DNA of 62,700 nucleotides from NCBI GenBank assembly GCA_905214305.1, contig CAJMLK010000013.1, positions 1-62,700 of the forward strand, given 5' to 3'. The notes under the pieces are model-generated. The model ran no database searches. It was not told the DNA's origin and saw only the letters and a program-made list of their open reading frames with translations. A program made the position numbers and the translations under genes. Below, one piece after another: positions 24,255 to 33,680 of the stretch. This DNA is from an uncultured bacterium. Its GTDB lineage: Bacteria; Desulfobacterota; Desulfovibrionia; Desulfovibrionales; Desulfovibrionaceae. Positions within the stretch are counted from its first letter, which is position 1; each line of letters begins with the position of its first letter.

Positions 24255-25316
24255 TCAGTTCCAGCTTTGCAGCAAGGCCCGCGCTTCCACGTTGCCCTTG
24301 GCTTCTTCGGCGCTGGCGTATTCCTTGAGTTTGTTCAGTGCGGCCTGAGCCTGCGTCTTGTCGCCCTTGAGCAGGGCCTCGTCATACCAGCGTTTGGCCT
24401 GTGTCATGTCCACAGGGATGCTGCCCCTGGGCAGAGTGGCCGTGGGATCGTAGTATTCACCCACCAGCAGCATGGCCTCGCCATTGCCTTTCTGGGCAGC
24501 GTCCTCAAGCAGCAGGAAGGCGGCGTCGCATTCTTCAGGGCTTGCATCGGCCTTGCGCATGGGTTTGGCGAGGGCCAGACTCACATCGGGCAGGGCTTCT
24601 CCGCGCAATTGTTCGCGGGCAGCTGCCAGGGGAGATTTAGCCGCTGCGCCGGGGGCTGCATTGTGCGCGCCGGGAGTGGCGTTTGCAGCGGACTGGCCGG
24701 GCGGCTGCGGCAGCGGTGCGTTCTCCGGTTCGCGCAGCACAAACCACCACAGGGCAAGCCCGGCACAAAGCAGCAGCGCCAGAGCACCCGCAATGATGGG
24801 TGTTTTTCCCCGGCCGCTGTGGCTGGTTTCGGCTTCACGAGCCATTTGCAGCGGTGGTTCCGCCGGAGGAGTCACCGGCTCCGGTTCGGGAATGGGTTCC
24901 GGCTCGGCTTCCTGCGGCATGATGGGCACGGGTTCCGGCTCCGGATCAGGCGCCGGGGCATCCTGTACGCTGTATGCGCCCATGCCCTGACCGCCGCTGA
25001 TATTGGAGTACATGAGCCTGCCCACGCGCATGGCGCAAGCGCCCTGTCCGGGGAGGCCGATGCGGTAGGCATCAAGACTGTCCAGTTCGTCAACGACTTC
25101 AGGCCCCACGTGCAGGCGCAAGTTGCCGTTGTCTGTGTCCCACGACTGCGGGCTGACAGCGGTTTCGCTTTCCTGCCAGCCGCCGGACGAAAGGCATTTG
25201 CCGTCCGAAGCTCTTTGCAGGGTGAATGAAGGAGAAAGGGTTTCGCCCGCCCCCTCGATTTCAATAATGCCGTAGCCGGGGCCGCGTTCCGGATCCACTG
25301 CAATGCTGGCTCGCAT
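24255..25316 (-). CDS. Membrane protein with Pro/Glu linker and Sel1-type repeats
   Basis: A 353-residue protein with four visible parts. Residues 1-110 form a cytoplasmic beta-rich domain with no recognised family. A linker at 120-165 is made of Pro-Glu repeats (PEPEPVPIMP, EPEPIPEPEP). A single membrane helix lies at about 173-192 (IIAGALALLLCAGLALWWF). The C-terminal half has a Sel1/TPR-like stretch from about 260 (EECDAAFLLLEDAAQKGNGEAMLLVGEYYDP, in two repeats). The topology would place the repeats in the periplasm. It starts 3 bases after the srfC stop with AGGGA upstream, so it is coupled to SrfC. It may link the cytoplasmic Srf proteins to exported partners. Confidence 0.85.
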   Translation of the reverse strand: MRASIAVDPERGPGYGIIEIEGAGETLSPSFTLQRASDGKCLSSGGWQESETAVSPQSWDTDNGNLRLHVGPEVVDELDSLDAYRIGLPGQGACAMRVGRLMYSNISGGQGMGAYSVQDAPAPDPEPEPVPIMPQEAEPEPIPEPEPVTPPAEPPLQMAREAETSHSGRGKTPIIAGALALLLCAGLALWWFVLREPENAPLPQPPGQSAANATPGAHNAAPGAAAKSPLAAAREQLRGEALPDVSLALAKPMRKADASPEECDAAFLLLEDAAQKGNGEAMLLVGEYYDPTATLPRGSIPVDMTQAKRWYDEALLKGDKTQAQAALNKLKEYASAEEAKGNVEARALLQSWN

Positions 25317-25319
25317 AGA

Positions 25320-27947
25320 TTATCCCTTGAAAACCTGCAAAATGTCGCGCAGGCGGTTGTTTTGTTCCGGGTCCAGAGTCTGCTGGCCGTCAAAGTCCAC
25401 ATTGGCCGTGATGCTGTATGCCAGAGCGCGCAGCCAGTCAGTATACCAGAGGCGGTCGTAGGGTGCTTCCTGTTCGCCTATGTGCGGCTCGCCGGTGATG
25501 GGCGGCGGCGGGTCAAACAGGCTGACGCTCTTGCCGCCAAAAAGAACGGTGCGCTGGCTCTGGTCCTTGAAGCGCGGGTCAAAGCCAAGCCAGTCAATAA
25601 AGGCGTTGATGGCGTCTGCCGCCAGACTCACCTGCTTCCAGACCAGACGTTCGCGGGCGATGTTGCTGTAGGACGTGCCCCGGCGCAACTGCTCTTCAAG
25701 GTTTTCGCGCAGGCGGCAGCGAGCGGCGGCAAGGATGATTTCATGGCACAGCTGGTCCAGCTCCAGCGCCGGAAGCCCAAGCTCGTTGCGGGCCTCGCCA
25801 GAGGCGGACAGATCGCGCAGGCGGCCTATCCAGTGTTCCATGACAAGTGAGGTGAACACCCCGGCCATGTCCCTTGCCTGCTCCTGTTCGCCGGACGCTG
25901 GTGCGGGCGTGCTTTCGGTGCTGTCGCCAAAAATGTCACCCAGAATATCGTCAGCAGAAACGCGGGTTCCAACCACCTGTACGCTGGCCGGGGACTGGCC
26001 CTGTTCGGGCATCTGCCGGGCGTTGAGACACAATTCGTAAAGGTCGTAATCGCGAACCTGCAAGCGGCGCAAAAAATCGCCAAAAAGCTGTTTTTCCGCA
26101 ACCTTGGCGAGCAATGTGACAAGAGTGCGCGAAAGCTGCTCTTTCTGGCGGCGCAGTTCTTCGCGGTCATCCGTGCGGTAAAACGGGGCAAGGCGCGCCA
26201 CAAGCTGCTCTTTTTTCTCATCAAGACTAACGTTGATCTGCTCCCGTTTCAGCTCGGGATTGCACAGCGGACGCAGGCTGTCGCGCAACAGACTTACGCC
26301 GCCGTCGTTGAGGGTCATGGCCGCCTGCCAGACCTTTTCCGGGCCTGCCACATGGCGCTGCACCAGCGGGGACTGCAGAAAAGCCTGTCGCACTTCTTCC
26401 ACAAAAGCGGTCTGGTCCTGACGGATGCCGGTTTCGCGCCCGCCCGCGTAGTCAAATATGGCTTCGCAGGTGAAATTGGGGTTGCGCAAAAGAAAAACAT
26501 TGTTGAACGGGTGGATGCCGTCCCAGTTTTCCGGCCAGTCATGCACCTGCCCGAAGAATTTTACCAGCGAAGACTCCAGCCGGGTTGTCCAGCGCGTTTC
26601 CACAGAGGGGGAGCCTTTCTTTTTTTCAAACTCCATGTCCATCTTGGTGAGCACAAAAAAGAGGGCCGGATTTTTGCCCGCGCGGCTGGAGGGTTTTTCG
26701 CCGTGGGTGGAGCATATCCACTCGTACACGGCGTGGGGCAGATCGTGCACCTCCTGCGGGCCGGGCGCAATGCACAGGAGCATGCTGGTCAGCTCCTTTT
26801 CTTCGCGGTAGCGCTCAAAAAGATAGGCCACCTTGCCCCGCAGGAAAAGTTCCTTGAGCATGTCTTCCTTGCTGGCAAGGGCTTCGCGCAGATTGGTGAA
26901 CTTGTAGCGCGAGCGGTAGCCGGGAAAGTCCAGCAGGTCGGTGTGGTCAAAGAAATCATCGGGTTTTTCACGCATGAAGATGGTGATCTCGGCCGTGAGC
27001 GCCGTAACCACAGCCCGTGGCAGGCCCACCGTGCGGCCGTTGGGCGCAAGAATGGGCAGAACGTCATCCGCACCCTGCCTGAGCCCGCGCAGGCGCTCCA
27101 CATCAATGATGCTTTGCTCACGCGGAATAAGGGCCTCAAGGGGGCAGTTGACCTCGGCCGCATTGCCAAGATCGCGCAGTGCGTTGCACAGCTGCAGATA
27201 CACGGACTGAAACTCTTCCACCTCATCCCATATGAGGCCAAAGAGGCGGGCGCGACCCGCGGTGTCCAGCCGGGGGGCCAGAGCGGCGGCGCGGGCCCAG
27301 TAGCCGTTGCGGAGCATCTGCACGCGAGGGCGTGAACTGAAATTCTTGTTCACATAGTCGCGCAGGTCTTCCACGTCATCAACGCTGAGCCCGTCGGCAA
27401 CAGGGGCCGAAGGGGCTTCGTCCTCGAGGGCGTCCAGTGCCTTGACCAGCGCCTCGGCTCCGGGAGCGTCCTGATGGTCGCAGTCGGCATAATAGGTGTT
27501 GGCAAGAACGCGGGCCACATCCGTTTCAGAAAGCAGGCGCAGACGGATGGGAAAGGCCGGTGAAAGCCCTTCGGGCTGGGTGGTGGTGAAGCGCGTCACC
27601 AATCCGGTGGATTCCTTGCCGCCTTCCGGGTTGATTTTTTTCAAAAAATCATAGCTTTCGCCGCAAAAATCAGCCGCCAGCGCACCATCGGCGTCGCTGG
27701 CAAGGGCCGAAATAAGGTACGATTTTCCGGACTGGCTCGGACCGAACACGCCCACGCACATCTTGCGTTCGGCGGCCTGTCCGCATTTGCCGAAAAAGCG
27801 GACTGCGTGGCGCATGTCTTTGACAAGGGCGTTTTTTTCGCCGCCCACAAGGTCGGCGTTGTCCTGAAGCCAGGTTCCGGCCTGTGCGGCTGTGTCCGCC
27901 AGTTGGCGGCATTGCCGCGCCAGGTTTATATCTTGCTGCATAACCAT
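25320..27947 (-). CDS. srfC: SrfC family protein, dynamin-like GTPase features
   Basis: An 875-residue protein of the SrfC family, named in Salmonella as a putative virulence factor of unknown function. Motifs seen are P-loop GPSQSGKS at 69-76, a G3-like DFPG near 341 (LLDFPGYRSRYKF) and a G4-like TKMD near 434 (FFVLTKMDMEF). This order and spacing indicate a GTPase, with long helical C-terminal regions as in dynamin-like proteins. A poorly conserved acidic stretch lies near 675-690. No signal peptide or membrane helix, so it is cytoplasmic or peripheral. It starts 15 bases after srfB and ends 3 bases before the Sel1-type gene. GTP binding is inferred from motifs, not known. Confidence 0.9.
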   Translation of the reverse strand: MVMQQDINLARQCRQLADTAAQAGTWLQDNADLVGGEKNALVKDMRHAVRFFGKCGQAAERKMCVGVFGPSQSGKSYLISALASDADGALAADFCGESYDFLKKINPEGGKESTGLVTRFTTTQPEGLSPAFPIRLRLLSETDVARVLANTYYADCDHQDAPGAEALVKALDALEDEAPSAPVADGLSVDDVEDLRDYVNKNFSSRPRVQMLRNGYWARAAALAPRLDTAGRARLFGLIWDEVEEFQSVYLQLCNALRDLGNAAEVNCPLEALIPREQSIIDVERLRGLRQGADDVLPILAPNGRTVGLPRAVVTALTAEITIFMREKPDDFFDHTDLLDFPGYRSRYKFTNLREALASKEDMLKELFLRGKVAYLFERYREEKELTSMLLCIAPGPQEVHDLPHAVYEWICSTHGEKPSSRAGKNPALFFVLTKMDMEFEKKKGSPSVETRWTTRLESSLVKFFGQVHDWPENWDGIHPFNNVFLLRNPNFTCEAIFDYAGGRETGIRQDQTAFVEEVRQAFLQSPLVQRHVAGPEKVWQAAMTLNDGGVSLLRDSLRPLCNPELKREQINVSLDEKKEQLVARLAPFYRTDDREELRRQKEQLSRTLVTLLAKVAEKQLFGDFLRRLQVRDYDLYELCLNARQMPEQGQSPASVQVVGTRVSADDILGDIFGDSTESTPAPASGEQEQARDMAGVFTSLVMEHWIGRLRDLSASGEARNELGLPALELDQLCHEIILAAARCRLRENLEEQLRRGTSYSNIARERLVWKQVSLAADAINAFIDWLGFDPRFKDQSQRTVLFGGKSVSLFDPPPPITGEPHIGEQEAPYDRLWYTDWLRALAYSITANVDFDGQQTLDPEQNNRLRDILQVFKG

Positions 27948-27962
27948 AATTAATTGCCTCGC

Positions 27963-30900
27963 TTAACCGGCATCGGTCACAATGCCGGTGTCCAGCCAGT
28001 AGCCTTCATCCAGCTTCAGTGTCTGCAGGCGTATTTCAAGGTCGCGCCTGTCCACGCCGCGCCCCTGGCTGTCCACAATGGAGATAATGCTGAATTCGCC
28101 TTCACTGCGGTCTTTTTCGTCATCGGTGCGCGGGGCGTCGTCCCAGACATCTTCAACGGTCAGGCGCACCTCAACCTCGTAGGGCAGGCGGCCGGAAGCC
28201 CTGGCGCGCGCATCCTCATTGGCAAAGGTGAGCAGATGGTAGCGCGTGGTGGGCCAGCGCTCCGCATCCAGTTGCCGGTAGCCGATGGAAAGCGGCCCGC
28301 TGAAGGCTACACGGCGGATCTGTTCCGTACCTTCATTGCTGCCCACGTCCACGGTAAACCAGACCTTGGGCTTCTTGAGCTGGCTGTTGATGTCCATTTC
28401 ACCGATATACCGGGCTGTGGACGTAAGCCGCAGCGCGCCGGAATCAAACGAAAAGCCTTCAAGATGCCCGTCAGCCAGCGCGCACAGGATGGCGCCGACA
28501 ACCACGGTGGTCTTGGGGTCTGTGATGCGGCCCTGCGCGTCCGCAAAGGGATACCACGAACCGGCGTGGTAGCTGCGCATGGGGATGATTCTGTCCGGCG
28601 GCACGGGCAGCTTGGCAAGAACCGAGGCCACCACTCCGTTCCAGGAGCTGGGACGACCCGTGAGCAGCAGCACATCGCAGTCATACATATGCACCACCTC
28701 ACACAGGGCGGACAGAGTCGGCCCGAGGGTGGCGCGGATGGTCACGTCCACAGCGGCGGGGCTGACCACAATGGGTATGTCCAGAATGTTGAAGTTCTGG
28801 ATGAAGGGCGCTCCCCGGCGCACCATGCCCTCCACTGCCCGCAAGATGGCGGCCTGTGGTCGTGGTGCAAGGGCTGCGGGTTCGTAGGCCGCATTTTCGC
28901 CTTCGGTCTGTGTGCCCTGAGCTGTCGATGGGGCAGCATCGGGCGTGTGCAGCAGGTCAGGTTCAAAAAAGTCACGCAGCGCGCATGTAAAGCTGGCATG
29001 CCGCATGTCCGGGTTTTCGCAGGCCGCCAGAAGGCCCAGAGCAACGGGAACGGCAATCTGCCGCACAAGGCGCACACGGGTATTGCGATCTTCCTGCGAC
29101 ATGCCGATGGAATCCCGCCCAAAGAGCTGGCCCAGAAGAGCACGTGGTTCTGCAAGGCCCTGCTGCACCAGCGCCTGCCCGATGGCCGGGACCACATGGT
29201 TGGCAACGACCTCCCGCAGCACTTCGTCTCCGGCGATGTTGAAGCCGTCCCTGAACTCCGTGTGCGGCACAATGCGGGCGGTGTCGCCTTCGCCGCTTGC
29301 CAGTTCATATGTTGTAATGGACAGGTCTGTAGTGCCGCCGCCGATATCGATGGAGGCCATGCGCACGCAGGGTCTGCCCTGACAGGACGGGCGTGGTCTG
29401 CCCAAAAGCCGGAAAAGGTGATGCGCGTCACCGTGCTGTTTTACAGCCAGCTCGTTGTACAGCAAGACAAGCTGCGAGCAGCTTGCCTCGTCCCAGTCGC
29501 AACGCACCTGCGGGCTTTGGCGGTAGTCGCCGCCCTGACCCCGCGCCAGGGGCTTGGGGGCATACCACTGTTCCCAGCCCAGAGCGTTCCACGCAACCCG
29601 CACGGCCCAGACGACCCAGCGGCGGAAGATGCGTTTTTCGGCCACAGGCATGGCAGTGGGAACGGTGAAGATGAGCCTGCGCAACCGGCGGGGCAGGTTG
29701 GGCAGTTCCCGGCGGGCGCGGGTGGCCGGAGAGTTGATGGTTACAAGGGCCTGCGTGAGGATTTCGCCCAGCATGAAGAGCATAAGCGAAGAGCGCGTGA
29801 ACAGGGATTCAAAAATGGGTTCGGCCTGCTGCTTTTGCAGGGCCGGACTTTTTTTGAACAGGGGGTCGTCAAAGCAGGCCAGGGGCGTTCCCAGCGGGTT
29901 GAGCTGACGGGGAAAAAGACCTCGGCTCACCATAGGCTCTGCCTTGCCGCCGGTGTTGTAGCGCCAGCTTTGCTGCCACGGGCGTTCATCCCAAAGATAA
30001 CGCTTGGGGCTGGACATGCCTGTTGTGCCTTCGGCGCACACGGCCTGCGTGGCAAGGCGCGCGGCTTCAGGGCCGATGCGCACTGCCGACGGCCATGCAA
30101 AGGCGGGCGACTGCCTGCCTGAGCGGCGTGAAAGGGCGTCGTTGCCAAAGGCCGCATCCACAAATTCCACGCGCGTCTCAAAGGGGTCGGCGTAGATGTT
30201 TTCCGGGCGGCTCAGGTCCCGCAGTTCCAGAAGATAGCTGTCGTTAAGGTTCGTAACGCGCTGGGGCAGAGTTTCAACCAGTATGCCCGTGGTGCGTGAG
30301 TTGCCGATATCCAGCACAAGGTCCACGTCCACGGGGGTATCGCGGTCGGGATTGATGACCTGCGCGGCCAGATCGTTGAGGGCCATGCGCACGACATCAA
30401 GCCAGGTGAGGTAGCAGGCCAGGTGCTCAAGCACGTAGGGGGTGTCGTCTTTCCACGAACCACGCCCCCGGTATTGCGACTGCCGCCAGCTGTCAAAAAT
30501 GCCGCTCAGCCATTCGTCAACCCAGGCCGCATTGAGAAACCACGAGTTGTCGCGAACCAGATGCGCCAGCATGAAATGCCCGTGGGCCGCCACGTCCTGC
30601 GGCGACAGGGCGTGATAGGCATCGCCTTCGGCCGGGCGCTGCTCCACATTGGTGTCAAAGGCCAGCACCACACGCAACTGGCCCGGATTGCGCTCGGAAT
30701 GCATGACGCGCGCCCGTGCCCAGTTGGAGGGGCCGCATTCAAAGCGTTTGCCGCCATCGGGCCACGCCTGATCAAGCGTGCGCAGAAAGGGGATGGGCAG
30801 CCAGTGGCCTTCCCACACTTCCACGGCCCGGCGGGCCTCAACGCTGTAGTCTTCATCGCAGGGCTGGCCTGTCAGCTGATCGATAAAGCCGTTTTCCGTC

Positions 30901-31082
30901 TCTGCAAGGCAGCGCAGATAGTGGGTATAACGCCCGTCCGCATCGCCCTGGTTCTTTTTTTCTTCCCTGAAATAGCGGCGCAGCCTGCGTATGGATTCCT
31001 CCTGCAGGGCGAAATCCAGAAACTGCGGGCAACCACCGGGAATGATGCTCACCGGGGAAAGATAACGGGGTATGACATTCAT
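27963..31082 (-). CDS. srfB: SrfB family protein, actin/Hsp70-like ATPase
   Basis: A 1039-residue protein of the SrfB family. The actin/Hsp70 fold is visible as a phosphate-1 loop VLDIGNSRTTG near 257, a phosphate-2 loop SIDIGGGTTDLS near 577 and an adenosine-motif-like LLLTGRPSSWNG near 809. ATP-dependent conformational cycling is therefore likely. The first 240 residues are an added domain. An acidic, low-complexity insert lies near 710-740. No signal or membrane segment. The start at 31082 has AAGGA 8 bases upstream; the frame extends 10 codons further but without a better site. It follows the SrfA-like gene after 2 bases and precedes srfC by 15 bases. The A-B-C order matches the Salmonella srfABC operon. 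Confidence 0.92.
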   Translation of the reverse strand: MNVIPRYLSPVSIIPGGCPQFLDFALQEESIRRLRRYFREEKKNQGDADGRYTHYLRCLAETENGFIDQLTGQPCDEDYSVEARRAVEVWEGHWLPIPFLRTLDQAWPDGGKRFECGPSNWARARVMHSERNPGQLRVVLAFDTNVEQRPAEGDAYHALSPQDVAAHGHFMLAHLVRDNSWFLNAAWVDEWLSGIFDSWRQSQYRGRGSWKDDTPYVLEHLACYLTWLDVVRMALNDLAAQVINPDRDTPVDVDLVLDIGNSRTTGILVETLPQRVTNLNDSYLLELRDLSRPENIYADPFETRVEFVDAAFGNDALSRRSGRQSPAFAWPSAVRIGPEAARLATQAVCAEGTTGMSSPKRYLWDERPWQQSWRYNTGGKAEPMVSRGLFPRQLNPLGTPLACFDDPLFKKSPALQKQQAEPIFESLFTRSSLMLFMLGEILTQALVTINSPATRARRELPNLPRRLRRLIFTVPTAMPVAEKRIFRRWVVWAVRVAWNALGWEQWYAPKPLARGQGGDYRQSPQVRCDWDEASCSQLVLLYNELAVKQHGDAHHLFRLLGRPRPSCQGRPCVRMASIDIGGGTTDLSITTYELASGEGDTARIVPHTEFRDGFNIAGDEVLREVVANHVVPAIGQALVQQGLAEPRALLGQLFGRDSIGMSQEDRNTRVRLVRQIAVPVALGLLAACENPDMRHASFTCALRDFFEPDLLHTPDAAPSTAQGTQTEGENAAYEPAALAPRPQAAILRAVEGMVRRGAPFIQNFNILDIPIVVSPAAVDVTIRATLGPTLSALCEVVHMYDCDVLLLTGRPSSWNGVVASVLAKLPVPPDRIIPMRSYHAGSWYPFADAQGRITDPKTTVVVGAILCALADGHLEGFSFDSGALRLTSTARYIGEMDINSQLKKPKVWFTVDVGSNEGTEQIRRVAFSGPLSIGYRQLDAERWPTTRYHLLTFANEDARARASGRLPYEVEVRLTVEDVWDDAPRTDDEKDRSEGEFSIISIVDSQGRGVDRRDLEIRLQTLKLDEGYWLDTGIVTDAG

Positions 31083-31084
31083 GC

Positions 31085-32410
31085 TTATTTCCTTCTGAAG
31101 CGGGCGTCCCATTTGTTATTGCCCGCGCCCAGTTCTCTGCCCTTGCACTGGGTTGTGTTTTCACTGCCGGTGCATTCCACCTTTTGGGGAACATACGTCC
31201 CGCCGCGGGGGCATCTGGCCTGATCGGACTCAAAGTTCAGCCTGTTGCCCTGAAAACGGGCCTTGGCGGAACCGCTGCAGACCTGTCCGCTGCGCTCGCG
31301 TACAAAGCGGCGGCCCTTGCCGTTCTTATCAAAGCAGTATTCCGCAATGATAGGCTCGTTGGAGGGGTGAGAATACAGACCTGTCTCACTGGTCCAGCAG
31401 CCTTCAAGAAAACTCAGGTCGTTCTTTTTGGCCGCGTCTTCAGGAATGGTCAGGTCCTCATTCTTTTTCTTGGGCTTTTCCGGCTGCTTTGGAGGTTCCT
31501 GAGGTTTGGGCTGCTCCTTGGGCTTTTCCGGTTTCGGCTGCGGCGCGGGCTTTGGCTCCGGCGGGGCCGGAGGCGTTTCACCCAGGAAAGGTTCCACCAT
31601 TTCCGGGTCCGGCAGCGGCTGCGTCGGCTCTTCCTTTTCTACCTGAACCGGTGCGGGCTTCACAGGCTTGCACTGTGCGGCACGTTCCTGAAGCTGGTTC
31701 CATAAAAGCGCCAGTTCGTCATCAAGGGCCGCAGCGCGTTGCTCTTCGGCCACAAGGCCGTTGCGATCCACAGGATGGCAGCCCGCAGGCAGGGGAGAAG
31801 GCAAAAGCCCCAGAGCCGCAGCAAGAAGCCAGAGCAAAAGCAGAAGCAGGAGCAGGGGCAAGAGCCAGGGCAGGCAGCCTCCACGGGCCACCGGCACGGG
31901 GGCAGGCGGCGCTGGCGGCGGTGGGGGCGGAATGGCCGCTCCCAGACGGGTCAGGTCTTGCGGCAAAGCGCCTGCGCTGCCCGGAGCAAAGCCCCAGTTG
32001 ACGAGCACGGGCTGGCCGTTCACGGACCAGATGTCATCATCTGACGGATGTTGCAGCGAAAGACGCAGCAGCTGGCCGGAAAGGGCCTGCCGCGCCTGCG
32101 CATCGGCAGTAAGCGTGCCGGAAAGAGCGGCGATGTCACGAGCCAGAGACGCCGCCTTGGCGCGCAGGACATTGGCTTCTTCTTCCGGAAGATCTTTGAG
32201 GGCAACGGCTGGTCCCTGACCTTCGGCATACCAGTCCACGCTGCTGCCTTCGGCATCGTGCTGCGGCTCCGCAAGCAGGGCGGCATGTTCCGGCCCCAGT
32301 TTTTGCAGCAGTATGGCCTTGAGCTGGGCGTGGCAATCTGTGGCGAGTATGCCCTGGCTGGCAAGCGCCCGCATGGGGCCACGCATGCTGACAGCGATAC
32401 GTATGCTCAT
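31085..32410 (-). CDS. srfA: SrfA-like membrane protein with Pro-rich linker
   Basis: A 441-residue protein. The N-terminal about 150 residues contain SSVDWYAEGQGPAVALKDLP, resembling the start of SrfA family proteins (DWYA motif). A polyproline stretch (IPPPPPPAPPAPVPV) leads into one long Leu-rich membrane helix at about 182-206. Then comes a charged Pro-Lys-Glu segment (about 260-330) and a C-terminal domain of about 105 residues with paired cysteines and SFLEGCWTSETGLYSHPSN (two pieces), probably periplasmic. GGAGG 7 bases upstream supports the start. Its ATG overlaps the stop of the protease gene by 4 bases, and srfB follows after 2 bases, so the three are coupled. The family call rests on the N-terminus and on gene order. 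Confidence 0.78.
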   Translation of the reverse strand: MSIRIAVSMRGPMRALASQGILATDCHAQLKAILLQKLGPEHAALLAEPQHDAEGSSVDWYAEGQGPAVALKDLPEEEANVLRAKAASLARDIAALSGTLTADAQARQALSGQLLRLSLQHPSDDDIWSVNGQPVLVNWGFAPGSAGALPQDLTRLGAAIPPPPPPAPPAPVPVARGGCLPWLLPLLLLLLLLWLLAAALGLLPSPLPAGCHPVDRNGLVAEEQRAAALDDELALLWNQLQERAAQCKPVKPAPVQVEKEEPTQPLPDPEMVEPFLGETPPAPPEPKPAPQPKPEKPKEQPKPQEPPKQPEKPKKKNEDLTIPEDAAKKNDLSFLEGCWTSETGLYSHPSNEPIIAEYCFDKNGKGRRFVRERSGQVCSGSAKARFQGNRLNFESDQARCPRGGTYVPQKVECTGSENTTQCKGRELGAGNNKWDARFRRK

Positions 32411-33603
32411 GGCTTGCCTCCCTGAGTGTTGCCGTCGCCTTTGGGTGTCGTCCTGTCAGGGGCGGAGGATTTTTCCTGTGCGGGAGCCTGCCCCTGGCCC
32501 GGCTGTTCCGATGGCGTTGGGGCTGCGAGTGTAAAGGGAATTCCCGCAGCGCGCAGAAAATCAGCAAGACTGGCGCTCACAATCGCCAGGCTTGATTGCC
32601 TGTAGGATCCGTCATCCAGTTTTATGAAGGTATTGATGCCCACAACTTCGCCCTTGTCGTTGACCAGCGGCCCGCCGCTGTTGCCTTGCGATACGGTAGC
32701 CGTATGTACGATAAGGGGCGGGTTGCGCTCCAGAATGACGCTGACCACGCCTTCGGTATAAACCACTTCGGGCGCCGCCGCTTCATTGCCCTTGAGCAGG
32801 GCCAGAAATTTCGGGTCATCATTGGTCACGGCACCGGGAAAACCCCATGCGCTGACTTTTTCCGTGCGCCAGACATCGCCTGTCAGAGGCAGGGGGGTGA
32901 TGGCCGGGGTGTTTTCAACGGCAAGCACGGCAAAATCGCGGCCCGCGCTTTGTGTGGATTGCAGAACTCGGGCGGGCAGGGGCGCACCAGTGGCCTTGCT
33001 GACGACAACGGCCTTGCCCGCGGGGCCGACCACATGCGCATTGGTGACCACATGGTTCGGAGATACAAAAAAACCTGAACCCATTGAAAGCCCCTCGGGC
33101 TGCAGGGCCAGCACAAGTACCGTGGCCTGTTCCATAAGCGCGGCAAAGCCTTGAGGAGGCGTAACGGGGCGGGGATTCTGTGCCGGAGCGGATGCGGCAT
33201 CCGTAGCGGCGGCAGGACGTGCGCCGACGCCTCCTGTTCCGGTGGCTCCTGTCGTGGAGCCGGGCAGGGGCGGCCACACCACGCCGACCGGGGGCGTCAG
33301 AAGAGGTAGGCGGCGCTGCACTTCACACGGTTCTTCTTTAAGAAGTAGCCGCAATTTTTCAATAAATTCCTGTCGTGTCTGGTTTTGCAACTGCAATTCG
33401 GCAAGCTGGGCTGCCACTTCTGCCTTGCGGCTTTCAGCTTCCTGAAATTGTTTCCAGAAAAGCCATGCTGCGAGGAGCAGCAAGGCCAGAAAGAAGAGCA
33501 GTCCCCAGAAAAGAGGACGCCGGAACCACGGCAGCGGGGTGGCCGCCGGAGCGCCGGTTGGCGCGGACTGCTCCGGTGGGGCCGAATGGGGCGTTTGACT
33601 CAT
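32407..33603 (-). CDS. Membrane-anchored trypsin-like serine protease
   Basis: A 398-residue protein with one membrane helix at about 30-50 followed by a charged coiled-coil stretch. The S1 protease domain runs from about 155 to 370. The triad is complete: His190 in TNAHVV, Asp223 in RDFAVL and Ser309 in GNSGGP, as in HtrA-like proteases. No PDZ domain follows; the C-terminus is a Pro/Gln/Ser-rich tail. It should face the periplasm. GGAG 6 bases before the ATG supports this start. It overlaps the SrfA-like gene by 4 bases and is the first gene after a hairpin at 33636-33673, so it may head the core operon. Likely role: controlled cleavage of a partner within the Srf complex. Confidence 0.9.
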   Translation of the reverse strand: MSQTPHSAPPEQSAPTGAPAATPLPWFRRPLFWGLLFFLALLLLAAWLFWKQFQEAESRKAEVAAQLAELQLQNQTRQEFIEKLRLLLKEEPCEVQRRLPLLTPPVGVVWPPLPGSTTGATGTGGVGARPAAATDAASAPAQNPRPVTPPQGFAALMEQATVLVLALQPEGLSMGSGFFVSPNHVVTNAHVVGPAGKAVVVSKATGAPLPARVLQSTQSAGRDFAVLAVENTPAITPLPLTGDVWRTEKVSAWGFPGAVTNDDPKFLALLKGNEAAAPEVVYTEGVVSVILERNPPLIVHTATVSQGNSGGPLVNDKGEVVGINTFIKLDDGSYRQSSLAIVSASLADFLRAAGIPFTLAAPTPSEQPGQGQAPAQEKSSAPDRTTPKGDGNTQGGKP

Positions 33604-33635
33604 GGCTACTCCGCGGCGAAAACCGCAGGGAAACA

Positions 33636-33673
33636 TTCGCGCTGCCCCGGAACAAAACGCGGGGCAGCGCGAA
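33636..33673 (-). terminator. Hairpin between lipoprotein and protease genes
   Basis: A perfect 13-bp stem (33636-33648 against 33661-33673, 12-base loop) is followed on the minus strand by TGTTTCCC. It may partly end transcription after the lipoprotein gene, making that gene more abundant than the rest of the train. Confidence 0.6.
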
Positions 33674-33680
33674 AATGAAG

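Noticed and set aside
27954..30122. A 722-codon open frame on the plus strand
   Set aside because: It lies opposite srfB, whose actin-like motifs make that strand the real one.
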